A stretch of DNA of 64,000 nt. It comes from Yersinia massiliensis (GTDB taxonomy: Bacteria; Pseudomonadota; Gammaproteobacteria; Enterobacterales; Enterobacteriaceae). This document shows, in pieces, positions 7,256 through 18,679 of the stretch. Within the stretch, counting starts at the first letter, position 1, and the number at the start of each line of letters is the position of its first letter. A program made the translations under genes and the position numbers. Under the pieces are notes generated by a model. It saw nothing but the letters and a program-made list of their open reading frames with translations. It searched no databases and was not told the DNA's origin. Where the stretch lies: the NCBI RefSeq assembly GCF_003048255.1, contig NZ_CP028487.1, forward strand, positions 186,001 through 250,000, in the 5' to 3' direction.

Positions 7256-9616
7256 CTAGCGCTTTTTAAATGCGGCTGCCAGTGCATCACTCATGGCACT
7301 GTTGCCATTTGAGCTACTCTCGGTACGGCCTTTTGCTGGTGGGCGATGATTTGACTCATTATTACCACGTGGCCGGTTTGCACCACGGTTGTCATTTTGA
7401 GTTGTGGTGCGGTTCTCACCACCACGACGTGAACCACTTTCACCCGGCTGCTCATCAAGGCGCATGGTCAGCGCAATACGCTTACGCTGTAAATCAACTT
7501 CCATGACTTTCACTTTGACGATGTCACCGGCTTTCACCACTTTATGCGGATCATCGACAAACTTATCTGCTAGAGATGAGATATGGACCAAGCCGTCCTG
7601 ATGCACGCCGATATCGACAAAGGCACCAAAGTTGGTCACGTTAGTGACGGAACCTTCGAGGATCATACCCAGTGTCAGATCTTCCATCGTTTCAACGCCT
7701 TCGGCAAAGGTCGCTGTTTTAAACTCAGGGCGCGGATCTCGGCCTGGCTTTTCCAATTCGCGCAGAATATCGGTAACGGTCGGCACACCAAAACGCTCAG
7801 TGGTGAAATCGCGAGCGTTAAGGTTACGCAGTGCCGATGAATTCCCCATTAAATCCTGCAACGCTTGCTCGGTTGCGGCCAAAATGCGCTCGACCACGGG
7901 ATAGGCTTCTGGATGCACGGTTGAAGCATCCAGCGGGTTATCGCCATGATTGATACGTAAAAAGCCCGCGCACTGCTCAAAGGCTTTTGGCCCCAAGCGG
8001 CTGACTTTCAGTAATTGCTCGCGGTTATGGAAGCGGCCATTCTCATCACGCCAGTTCACGATATTTTGCGCCATCATGCGGGTCAAACCGGCGACGCGCG
8101 TCAGTAATGGCACAGATGCGGTATTTAAATCCACCCCGACGGCGTTCACACAGTCCTCAACGACGACATCCAGCTTTTTCGCCAGTTGGCTTTGGCTGAC
8201 ATCGTGCTGGTACTGACCGACACCGATAGATTTTGGATCGATTTTAACCAGTTCTGCCAATGGGTCTTGTAAGCGACGAGCAATCGAGACCGCGCCACGG
8301 ATTGAGACATCCAGATCGGGGAATTCCAATGCTGCCAGTTCAGATGCGGAATAAACCGATGCACCTGCTTCACTGACGATCACTTTTTGTGCGATGACGG
8401 CCGGATACTGCTGTTGCAGCTCAGTGAAGAAACGCTCGGTTTCCCGTGATGCAGTACCGTTACCGATAGCCACCAATTCCACCTGATGCTTGATGCACAG
8501 AGCGGCGACGGTGGCAGCCGCTTTGGCGGCTTGCCCAGTGTGAGGATAGATGGTGTCATAGGCGACCAGTTTGCCGGTAGCATCTACCACGGCCACTTTC
8601 ACGCCGGTACGTAACCCTGGATCCAGGCCCATTGTTGCACGCATACCCGCAGGAGCCGCCATCAGCAAATCTTGCATATTACGGGCAAATACATTGATGG
8701 CTTCATCTTCTGCCCGCTCGCGCAGGGTACTCATCAATTCGGTTTCCAGATGCATCAGCACCTTGATACGCCAAGTCCAGTTAACCACGGCTTTACGCCA
8801 AGCATCGGCTGGGGCGTTATTTAATCGCAAATCCAGATGATTGATGATGATTTGTTCACCCTGACTCTCGCGAGGGGGTTCATCAAACTGAGGATCAGGG
8901 TTGAGCGCGAGTTGCAACACGCCTTCATTGCGGCCACGGAACATCGCCAATGCACGGTGAGAAGGAATTTGAGCGATAGGCTCGTGGTGATCAAAGTAAT
9001 CGCGGAATTTAGCGCCTTCCTGCTCTTTGCCTTCCACCACTTTTGCCACTAGATGTGCTTGTTTCCACAGATATTGGCGCACTTTTGCCAGCAGGGTAGC
9101 ATCTTCAGCAATGCGCTCCATCAAGATGTAACGTGCGCCATCCAGTGCGGCTTTGGTGTCTGCGACACCTTTCTCCGCGTCAATATAAGCCAGCGCAACC
9201 TGTTCAGGGTCTTGTTGCGGGTCTTGCCATAAGCTGTCCGCCAATGGCTCCAGACCGGCTTCAATCGCAATTTGCCCACGGGTGCGGCGCTTTGGTTTAT
9301 AAGGAAGATAAAGGTCTTCCAACTCAGTCTTACTCATTGTGCCGTTGATGGCACCCGCAAGTTGATCAGTGAGTTTGCCCTGATCCTCGATGGATTTAAG
9401 AATGGTTTGGCGGCGGTCTTCGAGTTCACGCAGATAACCCAAACGGCTTTCCAACTGGCGCAATTGGGTATCATCCAACCCGCCGGTAACTTCCTTACGG
9501 TACCGCGCAATAAATGGCACGGTATTACCTTCATCTAGCAGGCTAATCGCGGAACTGACTTGCTCCGGTCGGGCCTGTATTTCGCTTGCAATAATGCGGC
9601 TCAGTTGTTCATTCAT
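7256..9616 (-). CDS. tex: RNA-binding transcription accessory protein Tex
   Basis: A 786-residue cytoplasmic nucleic-acid-binding protein (YhgF/Tex). Order of parts: N-terminal HTH-like helices, the YqgF-like RNase H fold ([22 protein letters not shown] around residues 328-350), helix-hairpin-helix repeats ([20 protein letters not shown] region), then an S1 RNA-binding domain ([21 protein letters not shown], about residues 650-725). The tail is Gly/Asn/Arg-rich and low complexity. Tex is conserved across bacteria and has been linked to transcription fidelity and rescue and to toxin expression in Bordetella. It is divergent from greB, the usual enteric arrangement. Confidence 0.96.
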   Translation of the reverse strand: MNEQLSRIIASEIQARPEQVSSAISLLDEGNTVPFIARYRKEVTGGLDDTQLRQLESRLGYLRELEDRRQTILKSIEDQGKLTDQLAGAINGTMSKTELEDLYLPYKPKRRTRGQIAIEAGLEPLADSLWQDPQQDPEQVALAYIDAEKGVADTKAALDGARYILMERIAEDATLLAKVRQYLWKQAHLVAKVVEGKEQEGAKFRDYFDHHEPIAQIPSHRALAMFRGRNEGVLQLALNPDPQFDEPPRESQGEQIIINHLDLRLNNAPADAWRKAVVNWTWRIKVLMHLETELMSTLRERAEDEAINVFARNMQDLLMAAPAGMRATMGLDPGLRTGVKVAVVDATGKLVAYDTIYPHTGQAAKAAATVAALCIKHQVELVAIGNGTASRETERFFTELQQQYPAVIAQKVIVSEAGASVYSASELAALEFPDLDVSIRGAVSIARRLQDPLAELVKIDPKSIGVGQYQHDVSQSQLAKKLDVVVEDCVNAVGVDLNTASVPLLTRVAGLTRMMAQNIVNWRDENGRFHNREQLLKVSRLGPKAFEQCAGFLRINHGDNPLDASTVHPEAYPVVERILAATEQALQDLMGNSSALRNLNARDFTTERFGVPTVTDILRELEKPGRDPRPEFKTATFAEGVETMEDLTLGMILEGSVTNVTNFGAFVDIGVHQDGLVHISSLADKFVDDPHKVVKAGDIVKVKVMEVDLQRKRIALTMRLDEQPGESGSRRGGENRTTTQNDNRGANRPRGNNESNHRPPAKGRTESSSNGNSAMSDALAAAFKKR

Positions 9617-9789
9617 AAGTCTGATATCAGTTCAGTAGTGAATAGGGGAAATGGCAGAGGATAGTTATACGGATTGCCCAGATAAAATGCCAGTCGAGCG
9701 GTCATCGAGCTTGAGCTAACGTGAACTTATCGGTAGAAACTTAGGGTATAGTAATGGTCTCTGTGCCAAAGGGATAATTGGATAATTTT

Positions 9790-10287
9790 ATGGCTAAAAG
9801 TAACTATATTACCCGTGAAGGCTGGCAAGCCCTGGATCGTGAGCTGCATTATCTGTGGCGAGAAGAGCGGCCAGTGGTCACACAAGCGGTATCCGAAGCT
9901 GCTGCCATGGGTGACCGTTCGGAAAATGCCGAATATATCTATGGTAAAAAGCGGCTACGTGAAATTGATCGCCGAGTGCGCTTTTTGACGAAGCGCCTTG
10001 AGGTGCTGAAAGTGGTCGATCCCGATCCCCGTCAAGAAGGTAAAGTCTTTTTTGGTGCGTGGGTGCGGGTAGAGAATGAAGCTGAAGAACAGCGTATCTT
10101 CCGTTTGGTCGGGCCGGATGAGTTCGATCCCGCCAAAAAATGGATTTCTATCGATTCGCCCGTTGCGCGCGCATTGATTGGTAAACAGGTGGATGATGAA
10201 GTCACCGTTCAAACACCCAATGGCGAGGCGACTTACTGGATTTTAGAGATTCGCTATCGCCCATTCGACGAAAGTGTTGATAATTAG
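9790..10287 (+). CDS. greB: Transcription elongation factor GreB
   Basis: A 165-residue protein. It has the N-terminal coiled-coil with the acidic tip EAAAMGDRSENAEYIYGKKRLREID, where D and E coordinate Mg2+ in the RNA polymerase secondary channel to stimulate cleavage of backtracked RNA. The C-terminal FKBP-like domain has RIFRLVGPDEFDPAKKWIS and SPVARALIGKQVDDEV. The GreB-specific WVRVENEAEEQ region separates it from GreA. An in-frame TTG at 9778 would add four residues; ATG at 9790 (MAKSNYITREGW) matches the family N-terminus. It is divergent from tex and followed by ompR. Confidence 0.95.
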   Translation: MAKSNYITREGWQALDRELHYLWREERPVVTQAVSEAAAMGDRSENAEYIYGKKRLREIDRRVRFLTKRLEVLKVVDPDPRQEGKVFFGAWVRVENEAEEQRIFRLVGPDEFDPAKKWISIDSPVARALIGKQVDDEVTVQTPNGEATYWILEIRYRPFDESVDN

Positions 10288-10356
10288 GCACAACAATAAG
10301 CTTTGTAACAATTTCGACTAGAATGTATACCATAAATCGCTGTCTGTAATACACGT

Positions 10357-10475
10357 CATACTTCAAGCTGCATAGGCGTTGGCTGCCTCCGTTCATGCCA
10401 GTCATCTGCCGAAGCAAGCTCCCGTGAATTCGCTCAGTTGCCGCCTTTTTGCAACGCGAATGATTGAGGGTATGA
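10357..10475. repeat. Dispersed intergenic palindromic element upstream of ompR
   Basis: The element of about 119 bp begins TCATACTTCAAGCTGCA and ends TGCAACGCGAATGATTGAGG then GTATGA, so the ends are imperfect inverted repeats. The interior GTTGGCTGCCTCCG...CAGTTGCCGCC resembles the units at 2071-2375 and 54058-54175. It lies 57 bases before ompR, so it may lie within or upstream of the ompB promoter region. Confidence 0.7.
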
Positions 10476-10532
10476 AGTCAGTATTTCTAACAATGTACAG
10501 ATTCGGGCAATACGGCCTTTGGGAGTAATAAA

Positions 10533-12601
<2,069 letters not shown>

Positions 12602-12667
12602 ACTTTCGCTTGTTTTAACGCGTTCGTTCTTGATTGGCCAACCTAAACGCCACCGATCATCTCAAAA

Positions 12668-12704
12668 AAATAAGGGCCGAAATATCATTTCGGCCCTTAT
12701 TTTC
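12668..12704. terminator. Bidirectional GGGCCG terminator between envZ and the first pilin gene
   Basis: AATAAGGGCCGAAAT and ATTTCGGCCCTTATT form a 15-bp stem around a 3-base loop, flanked by A-tract and T-tract, so it can terminate in both directions. Near copies end the cassettes at 13844-13876, 19384-19411 and 20511-20542. Confidence 0.9.
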
Positions 12705-12764
12705 TATTAACCTGGCTTAATGCCATTCATCTGACGTCATGCTGTTAATCTAGCGTTGTACTCA

Positions 12765-13412
12765 TTAGATACCGAAAGCAAACTGCATGGTAATTGAACC
12801 ATCAATATTTGCATTTTCAGTGACTGGACCGCCCATTGTCGTTGTACCCGCGAGTGTTGGGCTAACAACCATATCAGCAGTGAAAATTTTACCGGCTTTT
12901 TGCGTGGTGGTCGTTTCAGCCCAACCAAACATATAACCTTGTTGGAAATTAGCTGAACTCACGGTAGTAAACGCGCCTGCAGAACCATTCTTATAGAAAA
13001 CAAGACTCGAGAGCCCATCAACTTTTGCGTTTTTCATTTCTACAGTATAGAAACCAATTTTTCCTGTGTTGTTGATGTTGCCCAAGCCAAAATACAATGC
13101 ACTAGAGACATCACTTCTGCTATCGCGACGATTATCTGTTGGCGTTAAATTTAAGTATGTTTCGGCATCACAGGTGGCCACCCAGCTTTTTGTCATTGGT
13201 GTCAGGGCGGTAACTGCTGTGCCAGATTTAACTTGGGACGCTGAAATTTTTCCCAAATCATAAACACCCGCATCAGGGGAAATGACAGTACAGGTTGGTA
13301 CACTCAATTTACCTTTGACCTTTAACTCAGTCGTTGGCGGCGCAGCATGGGCAGCGGTAATGCCTAAAACCAAAGAAGCTAAAACCGTCAGACCAATCAA
13401 TTGCGTTTTCAT
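12765..13412 (-). CDS. DUF1120 fimbrial subunit-like protein (cassette A)
   Basis: A 215-residue exported protein. Signal peptide MKTQLIGLTVLASLVLGITA then AHA; the mature protein starts near residue 24. It belongs to the DUF1120 group (E. coli GltF/YhcF type) found with yhc-type chaperone-usher systems. Pilin-like features are visible: an N-terminal strand TTELKVKGKLSVPTCTV with the first cysteine, a second cysteine in SWVATCDAETY (likely disulfide), and an alternating hydrophobic C-terminal strand SITMQFAFGI suited to donor-strand binding by the chaperone. It is about 60% like the cassette B/D proteins by eye. Its own promoter block lies at 13430-13610. Adhesion or pilus structure is inferred from context. 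Confidence 0.82.
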   Translation of the reverse strand: MKTQLIGLTVLASLVLGITAAHAAPPTTELKVKGKLSVPTCTVISPDAGVYDLGKISASQVKSGTAVTALTPMTKSWVATCDAETYLNLTPTDNRRDSRSDVSSALYFGLGNINNTGKIGFYTVEMKNAKVDGLSSLVFYKNGSAGAFTTVSSANFQQGYMFGWAETTTTQKAGKIFTADMVVSPTLAGTTTMGGPVTENANIDGSITMQFAFGI

Positions 13413-13503
13413 GTGTCAGAAATCCAAAATCAAAATGTAGGGTGAAGTGATGGCTCGTCTGTCAGCATGTCGATGTAAACTCTATTTTGAGTTTGACTGA
13501 AAC

Positions 13504-13517
13504 ATGATCCAGATCAG
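13504..13517. promoter_or_regulatory. FNR-like palindrome, cassette A
   Basis: ATGATCCAGATCAG fits TTGAT-N4-ATCAA with one mismatch in each half. It is 92 bases upstream of the gene start and conserved in position in cassettes B and D, where the core is the perfect palindrome TGATCTAGATCA. The regulator (FNR, CRP-like or other) is not proven. Confidence 0.4.
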
Positions 13518-13586
13518 ATTATTTCATTGGGGTGATTAAACCGTAATCAGGCATGAACGTATATCGGAATGGAAGCGGACTTGATG

Positions 13587-13600
13587 TGAGAATATTCCTA
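13587..13600. promoter_or_regulatory. RcsAB-type box, cassette A
   Basis: TGAGAATATTCCTA matches the published RcsAB box TAAGAATATTCCTA at 13 of 14 positions. It lies 175 bases upstream of the start codon at 13412, the same distance as in cassettes B and D. Confidence 0.7.
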
Positions 13601-13843
13601 CGAAACTTTTATCTTATTAAACCCATTATTATCAATGTGTTAATTGTGAATTTAATGCTCAGAAATTATCTTTTTTGATGAATCCGAGTGACGAAAAAAG
13701 TAGGAGGTGGGTATTAGTTTGCCCTACCACCATCGCGAGTCAGTTATCCTCGATATTAGGGCGGAAATTCACGCCTATCAGCATTGGTGGATTCTCTTTT
13801 ATTTGTGAAAAAAGAATGGCGTTATCAATAAAACCAAAACAAA

Positions 13844-13876
13844 AATAAGGGCCGAAATAATATTCCGGCCCTTATT
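13844..13876 (-). terminator. Terminator of cassette B
   Basis: AATAAGGGCCG...CGGCCCTTATT, an 11-bp stem with a short loop, follows the cassette B pilin gene by about 75 bases. It is nearly identical to 20511-20542 and 12668-12704. Confidence 0.85.
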
Positions 13877-13952
13877 TACTATTAATATGTATTCACGATT
13901 AACGTGTATTCACTATTAATATATATCCACTATCAATTTATCTTCGCGGTAA

Positions 13953-14591
13953 TTAGATACCGAAAGCGAAATTCATGGTCATGGAACCGTCAAGCTCTGC
14001 ATCGTCAGTGATTGGACCGCCCATGGTGGTGGTGCCAGCCAAGATTGGGCTAACCGTGATATCAGCCACAAACACTTTACCGGTGCTCTGGGTGTTAGCC
14101 GCAGATGACCAACCGGTGCGTAAGCCTGTGGTCAAGCTAGCGGTTGTTGCTGCTGCAAACGTTGATGTTGCAGAAGAGAACAAGTTGGAGGCTTTGCCGT
14201 CTACAGTGCCGTTCTTAATCAACGCAGTGTAGTAACCGATTTTACCGGTAGTGTTCACGTTGCCCAGACCGAAGTTAGTGGTGGCAACAGCACTGGCAGA
14301 TGCTGCGCGGTTATCGACTGGCGTGAAGTTCAGATAAGTATCGGCATCACAGGTCACCGTCCAAGTTTTCGTCATTGGTGTCAGTGGGGTTGTGGCTGTC
14401 CCTGATTTGACTAAAGATGAAGACAATTTACCGAAATCATAAACACCTTCATCTGGAGAAGCGACGGTGCAACTTGGAACAGTCAGTGTACCAGTGACTT
14501 TCAGTTCAGCCGTTGGTGGTGCGGCGTGTGCTACAGCCATACCCAAAACCAGAGAAGATAAAACAGTCAGACCAATCAGTTGCTTTTTCAT
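13953..14591 (-). CDS. DUF1120 fimbrial subunit-like protein (cassette B)
   Basis: A 212-residue exported protein. The start is MKKQLIGLTVLSSLVLGMAV; an in-frame upstream start at 14606 would spoil the signal peptide. Cleavage is expected after AHA (residue 23). Two cysteines (TVPSCTV and WTVTCDADTY) and the C-terminal strand SMTMNFAFGI give a pilin-like Ig fold by inference. It differs from the cassette D protein at only about four residues (an LTV/LTA change in the signal peptide and three in the stretch near TSTFAAATTASLTTG), showing a recent duplication or gene conversion. It lies directly downstream of the chaperone gene and has its own control block (14600-14780). Confidence 0.83.
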   Translation of the reverse strand: MKKQLIGLTVLSSLVLGMAVAHAAPPTAELKVTGTLTVPSCTVASPDEGVYDFGKLSSSLVKSGTATTPLTPMTKTWTVTCDADTYLNFTPVDNRAASASAVATTNFGLGNVNTTGKIGYYTALIKNGTVDGKASNLFSSATSTFAAATTASLTTGLRTGWSSAANTQSTGKVFVADITVSPILAGTTTMGGPITDDAELDGSMTMNFAFGI

Positions 14592-14681
14592 GTGTAAGAT
14601 AACCAAATTTATAATGTAGGGTAAATAAAGATTTGTCTGTCAGCATGTGGATGTAAGCTCTATTTTAAGTTTCATCAAAAC

Positions 14682-14695
14682 ATGATCTAGATCAA
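14682..14695. promoter_or_regulatory. FNR-like palindrome, cassette B
   Basis: ATGATCTAGATCAA matches TTGAT-N4-ATCAA at 9 of 10 positions and contains the 12-bp perfect palindrome TGATCTAGATCA. It stands 91 bases upstream of the start codon. Confidence 0.45.
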
Positions 14696-14765
14696 TTTAT
14701 TTCGTCGGGGGAGATTAAACAATAATCAGGCATGGGCGTATATCGGAATGGAAGTGGACTTGATG

Positions 14766-14779
14766 TCAGAATATTCTTA
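14766..14779. promoter_or_regulatory. RcsAB-type box, cassette B
   Basis: TCAGAATATTCTTA matches the RcsAB consensus at 12 of 14 positions and stands 175 bases upstream of the start codon. Confidence 0.6.
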
Positions 14780-14882
14780 CGAAATACTTTTTCTAGTAGG
14801 GGGAATATATTGGGGAATAGCGTTTAGTGATTTAAAACTCAAGGGCACCATTCTCTGGCAACCCCTGAGCATTAGACGATTA

Positions 14883-15623
14883 TTAACGTGTGACAGGAAG
14901 AGCGACTTCCGTTTGCACAAAACCATAGCGGCTCAGTGGCGTGACTTTCACAGATGTCGGTGATGACTTGATCGAGAATTGTTTGCTGGTGCCCGGCATA
15001 ATATACGGGTTACCCAACGGAACGACTTCATTACTCGGGACTAAAACTACCTGTGGCCCCAGACGAACAACATGTTTACCTGGATTTTTAATCGTCAAAT
15101 TATTCCCTGATACGGAGAAAACCAGCTCCTCCCAAGGATTTTTAATTTGTGGCACTGCGCTCGGCTGAATAAGAAAACCGATTTCCTGACGGATAGGCAT
15201 GACGGTGGCATTACCAGAGACCTGCTCAACCCCTTCAAATGCCGCTTTTAGCAATACTTCATTGTCCAGTACGGCGCCTTTTTTCAGCACGAAGTTCACT
15301 TGCTGACTTTGGCCAGCATCAATGCGTGTCACTGGTGGTGAAATCAAAATCTGCTTACTGAAATCTTTGCCATCAATATCAATCAGTTTTGTCACCAGCA
15401 AAATAGGGTTGGCGGAAGTGTTATCAATGGTAAAACTCGCACGCCCCTCGCTTTCTTTCAATATGACGGTCGTACTTTCTAATTTGAACGATGCATTAGA
15501 GGCTAGACTCCAGCAGCTCAATAGCACCAGCACATTGAAAACAAGAAACGATTTAAAGCGATTATATACCGAGGTATAGGTCACGGTATTCTCGCTGCGA
15601 TGACTGACAATGGTCTTTTTCAT
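14883..15623 (-). CDS. Periplasmic fimbrial chaperone (PapD-like)
   Basis: A 246-residue chaperone of the chaperone-usher pathway, YhcA-like by context. The start MKKTIVSHRSENTV is chosen over 15674 because the longer frame reaches back to the usher stop. A hydrophobic segment at about residues 25-42 (FLVFNVLVLLSCWSLASNAS) acts as signal peptide with a long n-region. The first Ig domain has STTVILKESEGRASFTIDNT and LLVTKLIDIDG; the G1 strand region is QSQQVNFVLKKG. The second domain has NNLTIKNPGKHVVRLG and VLVPSNEVVPLG. It caps pilin subunits and delivers them to the usher at 15680-18058, 56 bases upstream. It is followed by the cassette B pilin. Confidence 0.9.
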   Translation of the reverse strand: MKKTIVSHRSENTVTYTSVYNRFKSFLVFNVLVLLSCWSLASNASFKLESTTVILKESEGRASFTIDNTSANPILLVTKLIDIDGKDFSKQILISPPVTRIDAGQSQQVNFVLKKGAVLDNEVLLKAAFEGVEQVSGNATVMPIRQEIGFLIQPSAVPQIKNPWEELVFSVSGNNLTIKNPGKHVVRLGPQVVLVPSNEVVPLGNPYIMPGTSKQFSIKSSPTSVKVTPLSRYGFVQTEVALPVTR

Positions 15624-15679
15624 AATAAATCCTGTGTCTGGAATATCGATTAGATCTCTTTTGCTGGCCGCCACTCACA

Positions 15680-18058
15680 TTAATGACATACCGCATCAGC
15701 AACTTCATACAATGTATCTGGATCAAATTTCTCCGGCACCCCATAACTTACAATGCACTCGCCCCGGTTGGCGGCCTTAACTCGCAGCGTGGCACCAATT
15801 GCGTTGTTTTCCAACATAAAATTGCCATCTCCAATCAGCGTTCCGAGGAAGTTACCCTTATCATCCAGCACGTTTGCTCCCACTGGCAGGGCATCGCCAT
15901 TGCTGTCACGAATGGTCAGCAGCAACTGGCGTGTTTCTGTTGCCTCAAAATTACGGGTTGCCACCGTGCCGCGGGTCATCATCAAATCGGCACTGGTACT
16001 GTTGAGACGTATATTCAATGGCAATGTTTTGGTACTAATTTGGGCCTTGGATGCACTGTAAGGCATCACTGATGGCAACAGCGCTGTGCCAGCATAGTCG
16101 GTTATGGACATCCCACTGCTCGGTGATGATACCCGTAAATTTGACTGACTAGGCACGTTCACTATTGCAAAGGTGTCACCAATGGCCGATGCCGAAGTTG
16201 CAAAGGTATTGTTCGCGTAAGCCATTGAACCACTAGATGCCACATACGCTGAACGACTATTGTTATTGGCCTGAGAAATCCCACCCGCCAGTTGTGAATA
16301 GGCTGTTTTCACATTCATTGCGCCATTAACTCGTTGCTGATTATTACCGCCCGTCACCCCCACGGAATACCCTTTGTTATCACCCCAAGCCCCTTGATAA
16401 GTGCTGCCCAGCGTCGTATTACCATTATTACGTTGCATCCGGCCAGTGAGAGACCCATTACCCAGTGGCATACTGAGTCCCAAATAGACAGCATTACGCC
16501 CCTGTGAACTTGACTGAACACTCAACGTGGTGGTCACTCGGCCAAATTGTTCACTGGCGGAAAACGTATGGGAGACACTGTTCTCTGCCTGATAATACAT
16601 ATTATTAGACAAAACATAGGAAAATGCGCCCCAGCGAGGATGTGCCCAGGTCACGGCTGCTGATGTGGCATTTTTCAGTTTGCCAACGGACAGGTCAGCC
16701 AAATTATTACCGCCACTTAGGGCATTATCAGGTGACCAGTAATTGCTTGATTCGTAAACCGTCGATAAAGACGCACTCAGGTTGCCGTTAATAGACACCT
16801 GATTTTGCAATCCGAGTTGGTAACCTTGTCCGGCACCTTGGGTATTGGTATAGCTCGCGGTGGCTGAAATCCAAGCACTCTCAAACCCGCTGTATAGATT
16901 TTGCGCACTGATATTTTGGTAATCGGCAGAAAGCAGCCCAGCGGTAGTGACCTGAAATGCATTCGCCGGACTAAATGCCATCTCGCCTGTTGCCAGTAAG
17001 GGAGACTTGTTTTCACTGCCACTGAGAGTGTCGCGGTAGCGGCCCAGTGCTAGCTGGTAGGTTGTCGCTTGTTGTTCAAAATTGGGATCAAGGGCGTTCG
17101 CGACGGTAAAATGTTGCTGGGTGCCGTCTTCTTCAATCACATCAACATCCGTAGGGACACCGCTGGAGAAATTGCTGATATTGGATAATGAGAACGGGCC
17201 CGGTGCCACCACGGTGCGGTAAATAACCCGCCCACGCTGGCGAATTTCGATAGTGGCGTTGGTGTTGGCAATCCCTTCAATGGGCACAACCAGTTGGGTG
17301 TTATTGAGTTGGGCATTATCGGAATAAAGCTGGGCGCCCATCACTGGCAGACCAGAGTAAGTATTGGCGACTAGGCCAAACTCCCCCAACTGTACCACCG
17401 ACTTTAAAGATTCAACGGCGCGTAATGCGTAGGTTTCCTGATTATCATAATGACTCACCCCTTGGTTATAATTATAAGAACCTCGGTTACGCACCACCCA
17501 GTTATAAAAATTAATACCCGGCTCGAATTGCCCCTGAAATAAATTCAGGTTGTCACTGTTGTTTTCGATGCGCTGGCCGAATAAATTATAATTTAGCAAT
17601 AAGGCGTGGCCGCCCCGCTGATATTCACTTTCTTCCAGTTCAGGGTCAAAGGCTTCTTGCGGTAATGTCATTTCTACTCGGAATTGCCCAGGAAATAGCT
17701 TAACGACCACTCCAGGCCACAGAGTTTCAATATTCTCGCAGCTGTCGCCACTGTCTTTATAGTGTAACTTTAATGCCATCAGCAGTTTTCGGTCAGCACA
17801 TAGTTGACCTTCGCTACCAAAGGTCGCTTCAGTACGGTAGGTTTTACTGGCATTGATAATAATGGTGACATCATGCTGACCCGGTAAGAATTTATCAGCT
17901 CCGCTGAAGAAATCAGCTAATTCTGCTGAATAGCCTAAACCTTCCAGTGTTTTTATATCAAATGCCGCCGCGCCTTCTTTTGTCGCAGAGAATCCTGCCA
18001 CAGGAAAAAGGGAAAGCAGACATAAGGTATAAAGGAATGAACACTGGCGACTGGCCAC
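15680..18058 (-). CDS. Outer-membrane fimbrial usher
   Basis: A 792-residue usher (FimD/PapC family, YhcD-like by context), slightly shorter than the usual 820-880. The start is GTG at 18058 with an AGGA about 8 bases upstream; MASRQCSFLYTLCLLSLFPV is a good signal peptide. Visible blocks are the N-terminal periplasmic domain (FDIKTLEGLGYSAELADFF...FLPGQHDVTIIIN), the C-x-C region (LCADRK, DSCENIE), the 24-strand beta-barrel with Tyr/Asn-rich strands, the plug domain near residues 240-320 (VVPIEGIANTNATIEIRQRG, GPFSLSNIS) and the C-terminal plug-like domain (GNFLGTLIGDGNFML). It forms the secretion pore for DUF1120 subunits. It may use the promoter left by the pilin remnant at 18220-18300. 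Confidence 0.93.
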   Translation of the reverse strand: MASRQCSFLYTLCLLSLFPVAGFSATKEGAAAFDIKTLEGLGYSAELADFFSGADKFLPGQHDVTIIINASKTYRTEATFGSEGQLCADRKLLMALKLHYKDSGDSCENIETLWPGVVVKLFPGQFRVEMTLPQEAFDPELEESEYQRGGHALLLNYNLFGQRIENNSDNLNLFQGQFEPGINFYNWVVRNRGSYNYNQGVSHYDNQETYALRAVESLKSVVQLGEFGLVANTYSGLPVMGAQLYSDNAQLNNTQLVVPIEGIANTNATIEIRQRGRVIYRTVVAPGPFSLSNISNFSSGVPTDVDVIEEDGTQQHFTVANALDPNFEQQATTYQLALGRYRDTLSGSENKSPLLATGEMAFSPANAFQVTTAGLLSADYQNISAQNLYSGFESAWISATASYTNTQGAGQGYQLGLQNQVSINGNLSASLSTVYESSNYWSPDNALSGGNNLADLSVGKLKNATSAAVTWAHPRWGAFSYVLSNNMYYQAENSVSHTFSASEQFGRVTTTLSVQSSSQGRNAVYLGLSMPLGNGSLTGRMQRNNGNTTLGSTYQGAWGDNKGYSVGVTGGNNQQRVNGAMNVKTAYSQLAGGISQANNNSRSAYVASSGSMAYANNTFATSASAIGDTFAIVNVPSQSNLRVSSPSSGMSITDYAGTALLPSVMPYSASKAQISTKTLPLNIRLNSTSADLMMTRGTVATRNFEATETRQLLLTIRDSNGDALPVGANVLDDKGNFLGTLIGDGNFMLENNAIGATLRVKAANRGECIVSYGVPEKFDPDTLYEVADAVCH

Positions 18059-18219
18059 AAAGATATCCTAAATAGAGTAAGCAATTATTTATCGATAATA
18101 GTGCATCTTGATGCTTTATTTATAAAATAATAAGCGTAGTGAGAGGCTGAAATACTTATTAGCGATAGTGTGCAATCAGGGCAACTGAAGCTTTGTCGGT
18201 TAAAGAATGTGAGCTTAGA

Positions 18220-18300
18220 GAAGCGACAGTGCAACGTGTGTTACAGCCATACCCAAAATCAGAGAAGATAAGCCGTCACACCAATCAGTGGCTTTTTCAT
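18220..18300 (-). pseudogene. 5' remnant of a DUF1120 pilin gene (cassette C)
   Basis: From the ATG at 18300 the minus strand reads MKKPLIGVTAYLL then stop. The DNA matches the signal-peptide coding region of cassettes B and D, with a 2-base loss that causes the frameshift. After the alanine-rich segment it jumps to a GTTGCACTGTCGCTTC stretch, which in intact copies lies further inside the gene, so an internal deletion is also present. The rest of the gene is missing. A 13-residue leader peptide could still be translated ahead of the usher. Confidence 0.8.
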
Positions 18301-18473
18301 GTGTAAGATATCCAAAATTAAAATGTAGGGTTAAGTAGTAATTAGTCTCAATATGCTGATGTAAGATTTATTTTTTTGTTTCACTGAAACATGAGCTAAG
18401 TCTATTAATTTCGTTGGGGTGATTAGACCGCAATCAGACATGGGCGTATATCGGAATAGAAGTGGACTTGATG

Positions 18474-18487
18474 TAAGAATATTCTTA
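18474..18487. promoter_or_regulatory. RcsAB-type box, cassette C (usher upstream region)
   Basis: TAAGAATATTCTTA matches the RcsAB box at 13 of 14 positions and forms part of the perfect 16-bp palindrome GTAAGAATATTCTTAC. It lies 174 bases upstream of the remnant ATG and 416 upstream of the usher start. Confidence 0.65.
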
Positions 18488-18679
18488 CTGAATGCTATTT
18501 TATTAAAATGATATTTATCAGTGTATTACTGTCATCAGATGATGTTCTGAGCCATCACTCTTAAGAAAGCACAACTTGATAGTAAATTGCGCTAGTCCGA
18601 TAAAATGTTTCATTTTGAAGAAATTGTTTTATGTGATTCTTACACTAAATAAATCACATAAGGCTAGGCATTTTATGGC

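Larger units (their letters stand above)
13413..13952 (-). promoter_or_regulatory. Control block of cassette A and spacer to cassette B
   Basis: The gene-free stretch holds the conserved cassette leader: the FNR-like palindrome at 13504-13517, the block GTATATCGGAATGGAAG near 13558 and the RcsAB-like box at 13587-13600. Further upstream (13610-13840) is AT-rich spacer with nothing recognised, then the terminator of cassette B. Confidence 0.65.
18059..18679 (-). promoter_or_regulatory. Control region upstream of the usher, with degenerate cassette C
   Basis: This stretch of 621 bases has no intact gene. Reading leftwards it has an AT-rich part, an RcsAB-type box (18474-18487), a decayed FNR-like site near 18388, a truncated pilin leader (18220-18300) and then the usher start. 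It is colinear with the cassette B/D leader, so it is the promoter block of a lost pilin gene. Confidence 0.7.

Noticed and set aside
10288-10356. Terminator for greB
   Set aside because: No stem with a T-tract was found between the greB stop and the repeat element; the repeat itself may end transcription but this cannot be shown.
15683-16072. 129-codon plus-strand open frame inside the usher gene
   Set aside because: Antisense to a well-supported usher coding region; no start signal and no domain.
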